Below, in pieces: positions 23,801 through 36,059 of a stretch of DNA of 64,000 nucleotides. Every line of letters begins with the position of its first letter. The stretch's first letter is position 1. Below the pieces are notes generated by a model. The model was not told the origin of the DNA, made no database searches, and saw only the letters and a list, made by a program, of their open reading frames with translations. The position numbers and the translations under genes are program-made. This DNA comes from Symmetrospora coprosmae (taxonomy: Eukaryota > Basidiomycota > Cystobasidiomycetes > Symmetrosporaceae): contig VUYT01000039.1 of the NCBI GenBank assembly GCA_008802785.1, positions 95,673 to 159,672 on the forward strand, in the 5' to 3' direction.

Positions 23801-25007
23801 CTATCCAAGTGCTTTCCAATTGGCCCTCAGACTAGACAGCCCAGCGGTGACCATGAAGACGTTCGACCAGAGCTCGTTCGTGAAGATACCGTTAGGCAAG
23901 GACCTGGGATTGACAACCCGAGAGTGTTAGTCCATCATCCGTGCGCGTGCATTGTGCGATTACCATGGGCCATGAATGGGTACCCACCAGTGTACTGTCA
24001 GCGGTGCATAAGCCAGGTTCGTCATGACGCCATTGACGAGTGCGTCACTTTCGGTCATACAAGCCCTTTCCTGCATCATGAGCCTTGCATCCTCGCTCGC
24101 CTCCTCTGCACTTTCGACGAGAGCATCAGTGTTCACCTTCTCCTGATCCTTCTCGGTCGATAGAGCCTTCTCTGATGATCCAGCTCTCCGCTGGGCAGCG
24201 AGCTTGGCCATTTTTGCCGAGAGGACTCGTGCTTGTGAGCTGTAGAGGTAGAGCTGCAGGAACACGTAGACGCCCCATGCTCGACAGGCCCACAGAATGG
24301 CCTGCAGCTTCTTAGCCGGGGCGATACTGATGATGTTGTTGGCAGCGAGGTAGTCTGTGGGGGTGAGTGCGGGGCAGTTAGACGCGTGTCCCCTGGGAAT
24401 ATGGGAGCAGGCCATGCGCGCTCCGCGTACAAATGTGCTCGGCCGGATAGTAGGCGAGCATGCTCCAGACCTGCAGCCGCTGAACATTCCGAGTCGTGCG
24501 GTCTGCTGGGGCTGTTTCTGGCCGCTCGAGCGAGAGCATCCAGCTGATGATGGGAAACAGTCCCGCGAAGCGGAGCAGCATCCGTGCGTCCGACAGCTTG
24601 GTCGCCAGGAGCGAGAGAGACTGCGCGAGACCAGCGCGTCGAGCGCCAATGAGGCCTTTGCCAGCGCTGAGCTGGTCCAGCCGTCTGCTGAGCGGGTTGG
24701 ACTTGGTGAGTAAAGCCGCCAGCAGTGGACCACCGTACTGCACGCATGGGACCGACCACACAGAGCATACGGTAGCAGCGAGGTCAGCGTCATCACCGGT
24801 CTGCGACGCCTCTGACGCGCATGAACGCACCTGCACCAGCATCAGTACCCTGTCCAGGCCGGACACACTGCCCAGCAAGCGGTTGACCTTGCCGAGCAAC
24901 TGGGCGCTCTTCTGGCTCTGCGGCACGAAGCGCGCCAGGGCCAGGGGATTGTAGCGGTCGGTCGCATCGTCATCTTGGCGATGCACTCGCTTCTCGATGT
25001 CGCTCAT
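23801..25007 (-). CDS. PEX11: Peroxisomal membrane protein Pex11 family
   Basis: Starting at 25007 (MSDIEKRVHRQDDDATDRYN), the protein reads RFVPQSQKSAQLLGKVNRLL and DRVLMLVQYGGPLLAALLTK. NPLSRRLDQLSAGKGLIGAR, ARMLLRFAGLFPIISWMLSL, PAEHIYYLAANNIISIAPAK and a membrane segment around YVFLQLYLYSS follow. The last intron (GTGGGT...CCCAG) joins LAYAPLTVHW to SLPNGIFTNELW, and the gene ends SLRANWKALG with TAG at 23801. The conserved C-terminal TVHWSL block is diagnostic. Pex11 proteins tubulate and divide peroxisomes. The loop between the last two helices is extended by an acidic, charged stretch. It converges on the HMG gene with 289 nt between stops. Confidence 0.9.
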
Positions 25008-25208
25008 CGTGGGTCTGCGTCGTCCTTGCGGGGTCAGTACGAGCAAGGCCAGCATCCGACGCTCCAGCTCGGCACTTCGGCTGCCGGTCTTTGCGAGCCG
25101 GTCGCGGACATAGGGAAGTACAATGATTCATGCAGAAGAACCGGCAGTATAGACAACGATATGGTGAGAGAGAAATAGAGGCGGACGCTACGACTGCGAA
25201 GAAACCAT

Positions 25209-28200
25209 CTACCTCGTCTTGCGACCCTTGTTGACAATGTTCAAGCCAGCGCGCTTCTTGCCGTTGCCGAGCGGGACGTACGCATACGGGTTGGGCCCAT
25301 CGCCGCGCTTGACGTCTCCTCCGGCTTTCTTGGCCTTGAAGTCCTGACCGATGCTCTCCTTCTGCTTCTTCTGGCGCTTAGGCTGCTTGGGAGCTGCCCT
25401 TCCGTCGGCGCCACCGCCTCGTTGCATGCCCAGGTCCGCCAACCGATCCTTGACGTCCTCCAGGAGCTCGTCCTCTTCGAGCTGCGCTCGCACTCGCTTT
25501 GTCGACTTATTCATCTTGACGCGACCGCGCGCGTCCCGATGGAAGCCGTCCTCGCCTCGAATGGCCTCGAGATACGCGTTCGTGCTGTCAACCTCGCCAT
25601 CTGCTGCACCATCGCCCCCGTCCTCATCGCCATCCTCATTGAACATGAGCTTGCCGGACTCCTCGTCCGTCCTGAAGCGAGAGGACGCGCCATCACGTCC
25701 CTCCTCTCGCCTCGCCCGGCGAGCCTCCTCCTGTGCAGGGTTGCTGCGCGAAATGCGGCCGACCATACGATCATCGAGCAGATCAAGGGGCTCATCGCCG
25801 CGCTCCTGGATATACGCGGCGTTCTGCTCGTCTCCCTTCTTCCGGCCAATGGCATTCTTCCGAAGCTGCTGTTGCTGCGCTTGGTGCTGCTGACCGGCCC
25901 TGCCCTTGCCGGCTGCTGCCGACTTGGATGCCGGCGCCGGAGCATCCTCATCGCTGTCCGCCTCGTCGTCCTCGGATCCGTACAGCGCGTCTTCGTAGGC
26001 GTTCCTAGTGGCACTCGGCTTGAGATTCTCTTCGCCGCTCTCCTGCCCGTCAACAGCCATGCCATCCTGCTGCTCCTTCTTGCGCTTGGCCCGCATCTGG
26101 CGCTTCCGTATGTTACTGAGAAGCTTGCGGTCGTCCTCGCGAGTCAGCTTCTCGATCTCATCGTACCCGAACTTGCGGATGAGGCGCTCGAAGATGTGCC
26201 GGATATTGAGCTTGAAATGGTTCTTGTGCTCGTGTGACCAGTCGAGGAGGGCGGGGATGAGCTTCTCGAGGTGCGGCTGGACATCGACCGGCGCGAGCGT
26301 GACGACCGCCACCTTCACAAAGCCGACGCTCGACTTGACAATCTCCCGGTTCGCTGATCCGAGGAAAACAAGGATGGTCGAGATCATCTCGCTGATCGTA
26401 GTCGAGTCAAGCTGCGTATGATACTCAAAGAGCAATCGCGAGAGCGCCGTGATTGTAGCGCTGATCATGTGCGGCGAGTTGCCAGCCAAACCAGCGGCAA
26501 CCATCGTAATGTACTCGCCAATCGTGGCGTCTGCGTCCTCCACCATGCTCTCGTCGGCTTCTCCTTCGGTTTCCTCCCCTCCGGCCTCATCCGCACCCTT
26601 GATCAAGTTGCGCTTGATGACACCTCCCTTGGCCATTTTTTCGGCCATGCCGACGAGGAGATCGTATGCAGCACCTCGTGCTGCTTCGTTCGCCTCCTTG
26701 GTCGCAAGCACCGCCTCTGGGATGATAGACGGGATGAGGTGCAGCTTGTCAGACGGCAGGAGCGGGATGATGGTGGAGAGCAAGGTCGTGCGGTCCCGCT
26801 TGGCAGCGGCCGAGACGCTTGTGTTCTTTTCGACAAGCTCATCCACGATGTCCTCGAGGTTATCCCGCACGACTTGCTCTCCCACGGCCCCGCCGGCTTC
26901 ACATAACCTGACCAATACTCGATAGCCCTTCTTCTGCACTGCAGTGTCTTTGTTTTGGAGCACATCCTCAGTCAAGACGAGCTTGAGGAGCGAGGTAGCA
27001 GTCTCCACGTCCGGCAGGAAGGGCACAAGCTGGACGAGGAAGTCCAGCATGGTCTGTGGGACAGTTGACTCTCCCGGTGCAGGCTTGACAGGCGTGGGCG
27101 CGGCTGAGAGCCCTTGCAGCAAGATTGTGCGGATCTTGTTGAAGGTCCCAGTGAGATCCTGGAGCAGTGGGGAGAGCCGTGAATCCCTGGACTCATCGCC
27201 TGGCAGCGGTAAGTTTGCTCACCTTTGGACTCAGAATGCTCAGGTATGCGCTTATGCAATCCAGGACGTAACCTCTGCCCTGCTTGCCCGACTTGCTGAA
27301 GACGTTGAACATGACCGCGAGCAGATTGGCAGCGAGGCCGGAGAGAAGCTGAATGTTCTGCTTTGCTGTGGCGTGGTCGACGCCAAGCGACTCGATAAGC
27401 ACCTCATCCGTGGACGATGAGGCGACGACGGCGTTATTCCGCTCGACGAGACGCTGCAAACCGCGGAAGAGCGCTGCCCGGAGGTGTGCCTGCGAGTAGA
27501 GGACATTCGAGAGGATCTCGCAAAATTGCTTCGTGAAGGCCTGCAGGCATGATGCGGATGCACGTCAGTTCTCAGGATTTCTGGACTGGCTGAAGCTGCA
27601 GCCGCTGTGATGGCTGACCCACCTCCGACAGATCAACCGGAAGGTCGCAATAGCCGGGGAATAGTGCCCAGATCTGGTGCACAACAGCTTCGTAGACTTT
27701 GGCTTCGATGCCTGCGCGCTTCTTGAGGTGCTCACTCTCCTCCATGTCGGCTCTGCTCTCGGCTTCTCTGTACTTGCCAAACATGCGTTCGCTAAGCGGC
27801 ACGAAGTGCGTCGTGAAGTGGGCCATGCGAGTGTTCGTAATCTTTGTACGGAAGACGGGCAGGAGCCATGCGCGGCCGACTCGATCCTTCTCGGACTGCT
27901 CCTCGCTGTCGAGGTTGAGGGGCAGGAGGTCAAGGACCCATTCTGGACCGCAGACCTCGGTCGCAGCGCCGAGGACCAGCTCAGCCGCCTCGCGATACTC
28001 GAAGCCTTCGATACCGCGCTGGTGTCCGGCAAGCTTGACATGCTCTGCGAGGAGAAGCGAAGCTGCAGGGACCATGGCGCCGTTGCTCGCGGGCACCTTG
28101 GTCCGCAGACGCCCTATGAGGGAAGCGATGACGGAGAGAAGGTGCGGCATGGCTACTGCTTGGAACTTGATGCTCTTGAGAGCTGCAAGCAGAGCGTCAC

Positions 28201-29547
28201 AGATGGCAAGGAGTGGTTGCTCCTGCCCGCTGCTACCGGAGACTGCCGAGACCGCGGCGGTCACTTCTTCATTGCTGATGCAGTAGCGTGTGAGCGCGTT
28301 CAGTGTCGATGTGGCGGCTGTCCGGACTGGCGGTGCCGGCGATGCCAGGTAGCTTAGGACACCCGAGAATGTCGAAAAGAGGGATTGTCGGCACTTGTCT
28401 GGGTTTGACCTGTGGGTGGCAGCAGCTTGCATCAACGCTGATCCTGCTGAGCAGTCGAGATTCAGTCGACTCACCGTGCGAACGCCACGAAGCCGTGCTC
28501 GACCGTTCCAAGCCATCCTGGTAGAATCCTCTCGTCGACGCTGCCCGTCCCCGCAGGCCTTGCCGCAAGAACGGCTTCCAACGTTTCCTCAACCTTGCCC
28601 TCTTCGAACGACTCGGAAGACTTGCTAAAGAGCGTCTCGAGAATATCGTATGAGGCTCCGGTGAGGAAAGGGCTGCTCAACCGCGGGAGCGATAGGAGAA
28701 GCGCGCAGAGAGGCGCAATGTAGTTGGCTGGCCAGTCCTTGCCGACCATCTTGATGAAGGCGCAGAGCCCGATAGCGCGGCTCGCCTCTTCCGATACGTT
28801 TCCTCCGTCTCCGCCGACTGTCAGCTGCGAATGTTGCTGCTTGCGCTTCCCGCCCTTCTTGCCCTCCTTCAAGGCGTCCTTCAGACTCTCTAACACGAAC
28901 TCCGCAACGCGACCAGCGTACGGGTGCCGCACGCTAGGTGCAGGCGGGTTGGCGAGCATGGCCTGGATGACCTCCTGCGCCTTGCGGCGAACTTTCGGGC
29001 GTGGGTCGACGAGATACGCAAGGAGCGCGTTGAAAGCCTGCTTTGCCTGAAGCGAGTTGACGGTCGAAGTGTCCATGGCGAGATAGATGGGCTGGAAGAG
29101 GGCGAGCAGAGATTTGGTCGTGCCTGCTTCGCCGGAAGCCGCGAGCTGCGGCGTGAGGAGCTCGAGGAGTGTGCCGAGCTTGCTGCGCAGAACTGCTTGC
29201 TGCGTGAACGGCAGCACAATGGCGAACAGATACAGCGCTGCGGGAAGCGTCTCTCCATCGTTGTCCTGCGCGGCTGCCGTCGCGGCCGCGGCGGTGGCGA
29301 CGAGCTGCTGGATGGTCGAGAGCAGGGCAGCGAAATAGGCCACGGGCGTAAGGGCTGCCCCCTGCTCCGACAGTGTCGCCTCGATGGCCACGAGTAGCGT
29401 AGCTGGCCTCTTCTGGTGGATGAGGTTCGACGTTGTCTGATGCCGAATCTTGTCGAGCGCGACCTTGAGCTGGACTGCTGCATCCCCAGAGCTGCCCGCG
29501 ACGGGCACGGCAGCGTCGACGTCGACGGCAGCAAGTGTGTCTGCCAT
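25209..29547 (-). CDS. RRP12: Ribosomal RNA-processing protein 12 (HEAT-repeat)
   Basis: A gene of at least four exons for about 1,270 residues; exon 1 is 29547-28475. It begins MADTLAAVDVDAAVPVAGSS and continues with HEAT-like helices, including the Rrp12 NUC173 core (PLSERMFGKYREAESRADME, IWALFPGYCDLPVDLSE, AFTKQFCEILSNVL-type). The conserved C-terminal region reads DEPLDLLDDRMVGRI, STNAYLEAIRGEDGFHRDAR, KMNKSTKRVRAQL and ends in a basic tail (NPYAYVPLGNGKKRAGLN then NKGRKTR). Rrp12 acts in maturation and nuclear export of both ribosomal subunits. Alanine runs in the N-terminal part (TAAAATAAAQ) are local low complexity. Confidence 0.95.
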
Positions 29548-29781
29548 CGTGTATGCTCTCAGATATGCGTAGACGACGTTGCTGACGATGTGGACGGCGC
29601 AGATGCACGAGACACTGGGGCAGGGCAAATTTATCGGACGGCTGCTGCCAGTGGCTACCCCTATTTTCGACAAAGGTACGCTCGGCGACTGAAGAGCGTG
29701 ACGCAAAATGCTACGCCATTATCCAAGACCGATAGATGATGACGCTGACATTGGACAGGGTAGAGACACACACAGCTCTAC

Positions 29782-32190
29782 CTACAGCTTGGCCTTTCCT
29801 TCCTGCTTCAAGGCAGCTTCCTGACTGTCCATCAGCATGTCGGCCGCCACACGCAGGTTCTCCACCATCTCTGCGTTCCTCCGGCCTTTCTTGCTTGTCA
29901 CGGTAAAGACGAGGTGGTTGTCGTGTATGGAATACGGCAGGCCTGAGGTGACAGAGTTCCTTCGTCAGACAATGAGCCAATTGTGCCACATGTTAAACGC
30001 AGGCAACTCACCGAAACCGTCCGGGACGACCTGACCCCAGCCGTACGCGACAAAGTGTTTTGACGTGATGGCCGATGTGCTGAGCTGCCACGTCCCGCTT
30101 CGCTTGAGCAAGCCATCGTCGAACAGGCCCACATCCGTCTCCTTCTCCCCCTCGCCCAGCTCTGCATTGATCATCTTGAGACCGAAGATATGCCTGTCGC
30201 AGCCCATGGCATTGCTTGCGTCCTTCATGTCCGCACCGTGCTGCTTCAGCGCCTCGAGGAACAAGCGGCGCTTCTCCGTGTCGCTGGCATCCGAGCCTGG
30301 CAGCGAAGCGAGGACAAAGGCCTTGCTCGCCGGCGAGCACACCCGCACCGTCTCGGTCCGGCCCAGCGCATACCGTCGGGTCATTGCGGCCTCGTACGTC
30401 CCCGTGATGGGCGCTTCAGGGTACGTGAGGGCGTACGCCAGCTGCATGACCATCTGCACCCAGCCGTCTGGCGAAGATTTGGCCGCCTTGATTCCATTCT
30501 TGCCGTATCGCGCATAGTAGAGGTAACCCAGGTCCTGCCCGTCCACCGCCGCGGCATACTCGGATTTAGCTTGCTGGATGGACGAGCGCGTTGCCTCGTC
30601 GACGGCGAATGCGAGCTTCTCAGCTTTAACGGTTCCGGAAGCGCCGTCCGTGCTGATGTCGCGCCTGGATAGCCTGTCGCCAAGGTAGTGGTTCATGCGC
30701 ATGGTAGGCGTGCCGTCCATGCACGAGTGCTCGCCGATGAAGCCAGCCTCTCCGCTGTCAAACACGATCCACTGCAGTGGCTTGTCATACCACCGATTCT
30801 CGCCATTGCCATGGAACAGCTCCCTGCTGAACTTTTGCACATTGGCGGAACCGCTGCTGCCGTCTGATGAGACTTGACTGGAGGGTTCTGCGGGATCAAG
30901 ACAGATGACGAAGGAGGCCGACTCAATTGCCGAGAGTGTTGCGACATTGTCTGGCGAAATGTCTAGCAAGTGCGCCCGCGCATCCGTCCAGAGATCTCGA
31001 TTGACGCCGGTCAGAATGCCGACCGGCTCAGGCATGGCGCCGTCAGGTTCACTGTAGAGCTGCTTGAAGGCGCTGGAAAGGATGTAGGACGATGCCTCAG
31101 CTGTTATGGAGCAGACCTGGTGCAAGGCGGTCTTTGCCTACCTCTCGAAAGCAGAAAGACTGTACTTCCTGCCCTGTGCGTCGAATAGCGGAAGCTTGTA
31201 GATGCTATTGTTCCGGATGGCGATGAAGTGAGCTCCCTCTTTCGCATCTTCCCGCAACTTGATGGCGTAGTCTGCGGGTTTTGCAGGTATCCGGCATGCG
31301 TTAAACATCCTGCAGGCTCAGCACGTAGTGAGCTTCATGCTGTTACATACGACCCGCCGCAGCGTTCTCTCTTGCTCACCACTTGTAGCTCTCCATGCAG
31401 AGCTTCGTCCCTCCAGCTGCGTCAGGCTCCACCTTGCCAGCGAGCAGGTCGGCCCGGAAATCGAGAATGGTAGAGACGAGGCTGGCGGCGACGAAAGCGG
31501 GATTGTTCGGTTCTTCGTGTGGGCTCTTGGAGGAGCAGGATAGGGATTGAGGGAGCTTGTGAAAGCCATAGTAGTACGAGACATTGAGAACGACGGGGTC
31601 GCGGTATGCCATCTGCGGGGGGACCATTCAGGGGCGTCAGAGAGCTGTGAGTACCATAGGAGCGAATCGTGGGCACGTACATATCCTTGAGTATCCCACC
31701 ATTCCGCCAGGAAGCTCGGTAGTTTCCTGAGAGAGGGAGACGATTCAGACAGGGCTCGCCAACGGCACAACTGTCAAGAGGCGCACTCGTCCTTGGCTCG
31801 AGCTTGCAGCTTGCTCTGCAGTCTTTGTCCAGGTCCGTCCGGCTTGAGAAACGCGTCAAACTTGCTCTCAAGCGCCTTGTACTCGCCATCGTCCTTTGCG
31901 AGCGCCTTTGCGCTCCGGAGGACCTTCTCGGCCGTGCTCTTGAGCTCCGGCACTGGCAGCTTGGGCAGAGAGGCGTGGTGCGCGAGCGTGGCAGAGTCAC
32001 TGGGTATGGCGCAAGGAGGGTCTAGACGCCATTCGGACCAGGAGGGCGCGGTAGACGAGGCCATGGACGTGTAGCGCCGGGCGCACTGGCTGCTGGCAGT
32101 CAGGGAGGAGCGCGTGCTCGAGCTGCGGAGGCGACTGCTGCGGGTGCTGAGCTGACGGGCGGACTGCAGCAGGAGGTTGCTGCGGTGCAT
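29782..32190 (-). CDS. CAT2: Carnitine O-acetyltransferase, with mitochondrial presequence and AKL peroxisomal signal
   Basis: The choline/carnitine acyltransferase fold is complete: LPKLPVPELKSTAEKVLRSA, KLPSFLAEWWDTQGYMAYRD, VVLNVSYYYGFHKLP, the catalytic His in GEHSCMDGTPTMRMNHYL, DGWVQMVMQLAYALTYP, TYEAAMTRRYALGRTETVR and FVAYGWGQVVPDGFGLPY. The first ATG (32190) opens an Arg/Ser-rich presequence (MHRSNLLLQSARQLSTRSSR). A second in-frame ATG at 32065 (MASSTAPSWSEW) would remove it. The last three residues are AKL, a PTS1 signal (stop at 29782). Budding-yeast Cat2 uses exactly this two-start plus AKL arrangement to serve both organelles. It shuttles acetyl units as acetylcarnitine. The intron near 31105-31170 has no fully canonical solution; a GTCTTT donor with an AACAG acceptor keeps the frame. 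Confidence 0.93.
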
Positions 32191-33137
32191 CAGTTCAGAG
32201 TGCAGACTGTCAGGAGGGCTGTTGAGATGGATGTCAGATGGAGCTCCGCCAAAGCGAAGGCGAAGACACGAGCGCGAGGATCCGGCTCTGTGGAGCCCGG
32301 CTCGGCCCGGCCCGGGCACGCCGAGGCGAGCTCAGGCACGAGACGAGCACGGTCATGGGCAGCTGCCATCCCGTCCTTCCTCCTTCTGCGCGTTGCTCTG
32401 CATTACATTTGCGTAGGCGGCGTGTACGTACATGCCAGCAATGAAGAGGTAGGCAGCTCTCGCTCGCGCACGGCTTGCCGACCGAGCCAAGCCGTGCGAC
32501 CGAGCCAAGCCGTGCGCGAGCGAGCTGCTTCTGCTGGTCGACGTAGCTCGATGAGAACCGCCTTCAAGCAGCATGATGTCCGGGCTTCCTCTGAGGCCGT
32601 TGAACAGTGTCAAGAAGGGGGCCGGCTCCGCTGGGGGACAGCCATGACCGCTCCATCCGTGCTGCGTCGGCGGACTTGCGTATAGTACCGGACCTCCGAA
32701 CCGGATCTGCGCGGCGCAGGGCACACTTTGGCGAGCTGGAGCTCTGCTGCCAGGATTTGGACAGGCGCTTCGCCAGGGGCACAGTAGCCGTGACAGATTC
32801 TCGTCATCTATTACATACAGGCGAAGAGGTTCTGCCGTCCGCTGGACTCTCATCCTCAGTTTCTCTTTTCAGCGCCGCGATTAGGAAGGTGCAGCGAGCC
32901 TGCACCGGTTCGGACAAGACGGGACGGTACAAGACAGTACAGGCAACTTCCCAAGCCGTAGCAACAGCGCTCCCTGCGACACTCCTCCGCGCTCCCGCAA
33001 TATACTGCATCAAACAGACTCCCGCACGCTCCAGCCGCGACGCGCGGGCGTTGCTAAGTAGACGTCTTGACCCGAGTCGGATCTCGCTCGGTCAGGCACG
33101 TGCGGAGCAGGGGTGCAGGAGGAGTCCAGACATCCAA
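32191..33137. promoter_or_regulatory. Divergent intergenic region with a hairpin repeat
   Basis: This separates CAT2 (minus) from the FAD monooxygenase (plus). It contains the inverted/direct repeat at 32459-32524. No gene was recognised; open frames here are short and without family resemblance. Confidence 0.45.
32459..32524. repeat. 19-bp inverted repeat enclosing a direct repeat
   Basis: The arms at 32459-32477 and 32506-32524 are perfect 19-bp complements with a 28-nt loop. The unit ACCGAGCCAAGCCGTGCG also occurs twice in tandem (about 32480-32515), so the loop and right arm share sequence. It lies about 270 nt upstream of CAT2. Confidence 0.85.
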
Positions 33138-35443
33138 AATGGCTGGAGCGCAGAGTAATGCAGGGGAGGCGTACGCGAGTGCGAGGAGCAGATCACCCTC
33201 TTTCCTCTCTTCCGACTCGTCTCTTCGCGCACCGGGCACTGACGAGGTCCCACACAACCTCCGTGGACATCTCGCAAACCTCCGCGCCTCAAGCGAGCAC
33301 AGCGCGCTCCCGTACCTTCAAGCGGACGACCGCACTTCAGGTCCGGTGAAAGCCAGCGCGAGTCCCAGACTCAAGTCTAAACTTCACTCGTTCTTCCTGC
33401 GTCCGCCGAACGGCTCGCTTGCATCGCCTCCCAGCTCATCGCCATCGCTGAGCCCAACCCCGTCAGCCGCGTTCGACGCCTTTGGAACGCCTGACTACGA
33501 GTACAGGCGGCCACCGCCCAGATCGGCGACGTCTCATAGCTACAGACGCCCAGAGAAGCTTACTGCTGCCCTCGAGCCGGAAGAAATGCGGCGTGTTCTG
33601 GGCCAGCTTCACTTACGATCAGGCACGGATCTGAAGAAGGGAAAGACGCAGGTGCGGTCAAGAAATGAGTAGCTTGAGTGTTCCAAGCTCAACGTAACCT
33701 CTTCTTGCTCGCAGAAAGAGGACGCACCTTTCGGAGCATGTCTCCTCCAAGACCCGCCCCTAACCATCATTGTCATCGGGAGCGGCTTCGGTGAGCTTGT
33801 CCTTCGAGGAGAAGCTCCATGAGGATGCTAAGGCGTCTGTTACCGCTCTCAGCTGGCTTTTCGGCTGCAATCGCCTGCGCTAGACAGGGTGAGCGTCCCA
33901 GGCTGCCCCCCCCCCCCCCAAACGATGCCCGCGTATTGACTCGTCTCCGTGTAGGCTTCTCCGTCACGCTGCTCGAGAAAGGCTCTGGCCTCTCCCCGCA
34001 CGGCGACCTGATCTCCTTCTGCCCGAATGCGAACCGCATCATCCGACGATGGGGAATGGACGATCAGGTGTGGAAGCGTGCCGTGCGCGGCGGGTACATG
34101 CTCATCAAGGACAGCAAAACGGGCAAGACAGTCGAGCAGGTCGACAATAAACGCCTTGCCAACCAATACGGAAGCCCGATGTTTCAAGGTGGGTTCCCTC
34201 AATGCATCATCGGTGCTTCTTGGTCTGGCATCCTCAGCGACGAGAGACTAAATTATCTGCCATTCTAGGCCATCGAGCGCAATTTTTGGGAGTATTTGGC
34301 GTCGAGGCACGCATGCTGGGTCAGCGTTTTCGCCGAGTCTCGTCCGAATGTCAGCACGCCTCGGTAGCTGATGCGTGGTTGAGCCTCACAGGCGTTGAAG
34401 TGGTACCCTACACCGAGATTGTCGACATCCTGGACAACCTTGACCGACCGGCATGCATTGCCGCAGACGGCCGCTTGTTCTATGCCGACTGCGTGCTGGT
34501 AGCGGACGGAGCGAATTCCAAGCTGCGCACAACAGTCTTTGGCGTACCAAGCCAGGAGAGCTGTGCGGGCTACAGCATTCATCGCAGTATTGCCAAAGTG
34601 ACGAAGGAGTTCCGGGAAGACTCGCAGTGCAGCCGTGAGTACTGCTAAGGAGGTCCAGTCTTGCTACCTGTGCTGATCCCTCTGGCACTCCAGATCTGCT
34701 CGACGGCAATGTGCGTTGCTGGCTTGGGCCCAAGAGCCAAGTTTTCTTTAGCCCGCTCGACAACGGGAACCAGATGTCCATCTCCGTCAGTCATCCCGAC
34801 ATGGACAAGGAGGCCTCCTTCGACTGGCGCGACATCAAGCCCATGACGGATGTTGCTCCCCTACTCGATGGCTGGGACCCGACTTTGCAAGCCGCATTGC
34901 GCCACTTTCGCACAGGCCTCCATTGGCGCCTCTTCCACCACGCGCCCATCTCATCCTGGATCTCGCGCAATGGCCGGGTAGCCTTTCTTGGCGATGCGAG
35001 TGCGTTTTCCCGCTGCAGGACGGGAGTCGTGTGCCCCGACCAGTGCTGATCTGGCCTGTGGCTGCTCAGTCCATACGTACCTCCCCACTTCCTTCCAAGG
35101 CGCAACTGCCTCGGTCGAAGATGGCGCCACGCTCGGCCTCTGTCTCGCTCTCGCCGGCGGTCGCGCGTCTGGCGTCCCGCTCGCACTCCGGGCCTTCGAG
35201 GCACTGCGGCAAGACACAGTCGCGGAGAAAGCGGACGCGGGCTTCGAGCAGCGCGAAGCGTGGAACAGGTACCACGACTCGCGCGATCCGGCGGACCTGA
35301 CGCTCCTCTGCGAGCGGTTCTTCGACGACGATGCGGAGCTCCGCGTGCTTCTCGAATTCGAGAGCATCGCCGCGCGGTTCACAAAGGGGTACAAGCTCGA
35401 TGCAGGCGTCAAGGTCAAGGCGATGCAGCGCGCTGGCATGTAA
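33138..35443 (+). CDS. FAD-dependent monooxygenase (salicylate hydroxylase-like) with long N-terminal extension
   Basis: The flavoprotein core is clear: TIIVIGSGFAGFSAAIACAR (dinucleotide-binding GxGxxG, assembled across two introns), FSVTLLEKGSGLSPHGD, RIIRRWGMDDQVWKR, the middle DG motif YADCVLVADGANSKLR, and the second FAD motif VAFLGDAIHTYLPTSFQGA followed by VEDGATLGLCLALAGG. Family enzymes hydroxylate aromatic or alicyclic substrates with NAD(P)H and O2; the substrate here is unknown. Uniquely, about 190 residues precede the FAD motif. They are Ser/Pro-rich (LASPPSSSPSLSPTPSAAF) and joined by a GTGCGG...CGCAG intron near 33650-33717. No in-frame ATG lies between that intron and the FAD motif, so the extension seems required. 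The short intron near 33892-33954 contains a 14-C run. Confidence 0.82.
33906..33919 (+). repeat. Poly-C run inside an intron
   Basis: Fourteen consecutive C bases form the pyrimidine tract of the intron before GFSVTLLEKG. Its length is uncertain in any sequencing method. Confidence 0.8.
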
Positions 35444-36059
35444 TGATCGTTCCACGGCACCGTCAACCTACGTTCGCGGCATCATCGTGATTCTGGCACT
35501 CCAGAAACCAGAGGAAAGGCAGTCGATCAGTAGACAACAAATACCCCTCGTTCGACCACAGGTTCGTCTGCAAAGCTTCACGCTACATCCTGTCATCCGA
35601 TCCAGTGCCCGCAGGTGGAATTGTTGTATACATCTCTGTGCGAAGCCGCGTAGTGTCCGCTGGGAAATGCTCTGCTCGCTGCCGCGGCCTGTGGCCAAAG
35701 CAGAGAAGATGTCTAATCTCGCATTCCGGCGTACAGCTGTGTGAACGAAAAGGCTACGCGACTACACAGATGGAATTGCATTAATCTGGTTGCTACGAAA
35801 GACGAGGAGTACAGACGACGGCTTGTAGGCGCGGTCAATGCGGAAGAGTGGGCAGGACAGACGACTGTAGAGCTGAAAGCGTTACGGAAGGGTAGTAAGA
35901 GGCGGCTGCAGGCCTGCGGCAGCTAGGATGTCGAGCTGGTGGGAAGAGGAACGGGCCTGGCGGGGTGCTTATATACTGCCGAGGACCGCGTCGAAGGCGG
36001 GAAATCGTGATCATGTCGTGAAGTCTTTTCAGAAAGGGGAACATGTGCAGATCGATATG
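35444..36059. other. Convergent intergenic region
   Basis: Holds the 3' flanks of the monooxygenase and Mo25 genes. Open frames extending the Mo25 strand past its TAG at 36060 have no family resemblance. Nothing else was recognised. Confidence 0.5.

Noticed and set aside
31100-31170. 25-nt intron (GTAGGC...CACCAG) in CAT2
   Set aside because: Too short to splice and breaks the frame; a ~60-nt intron with a GTCTTT donor fits better, though its border remains uncertain.
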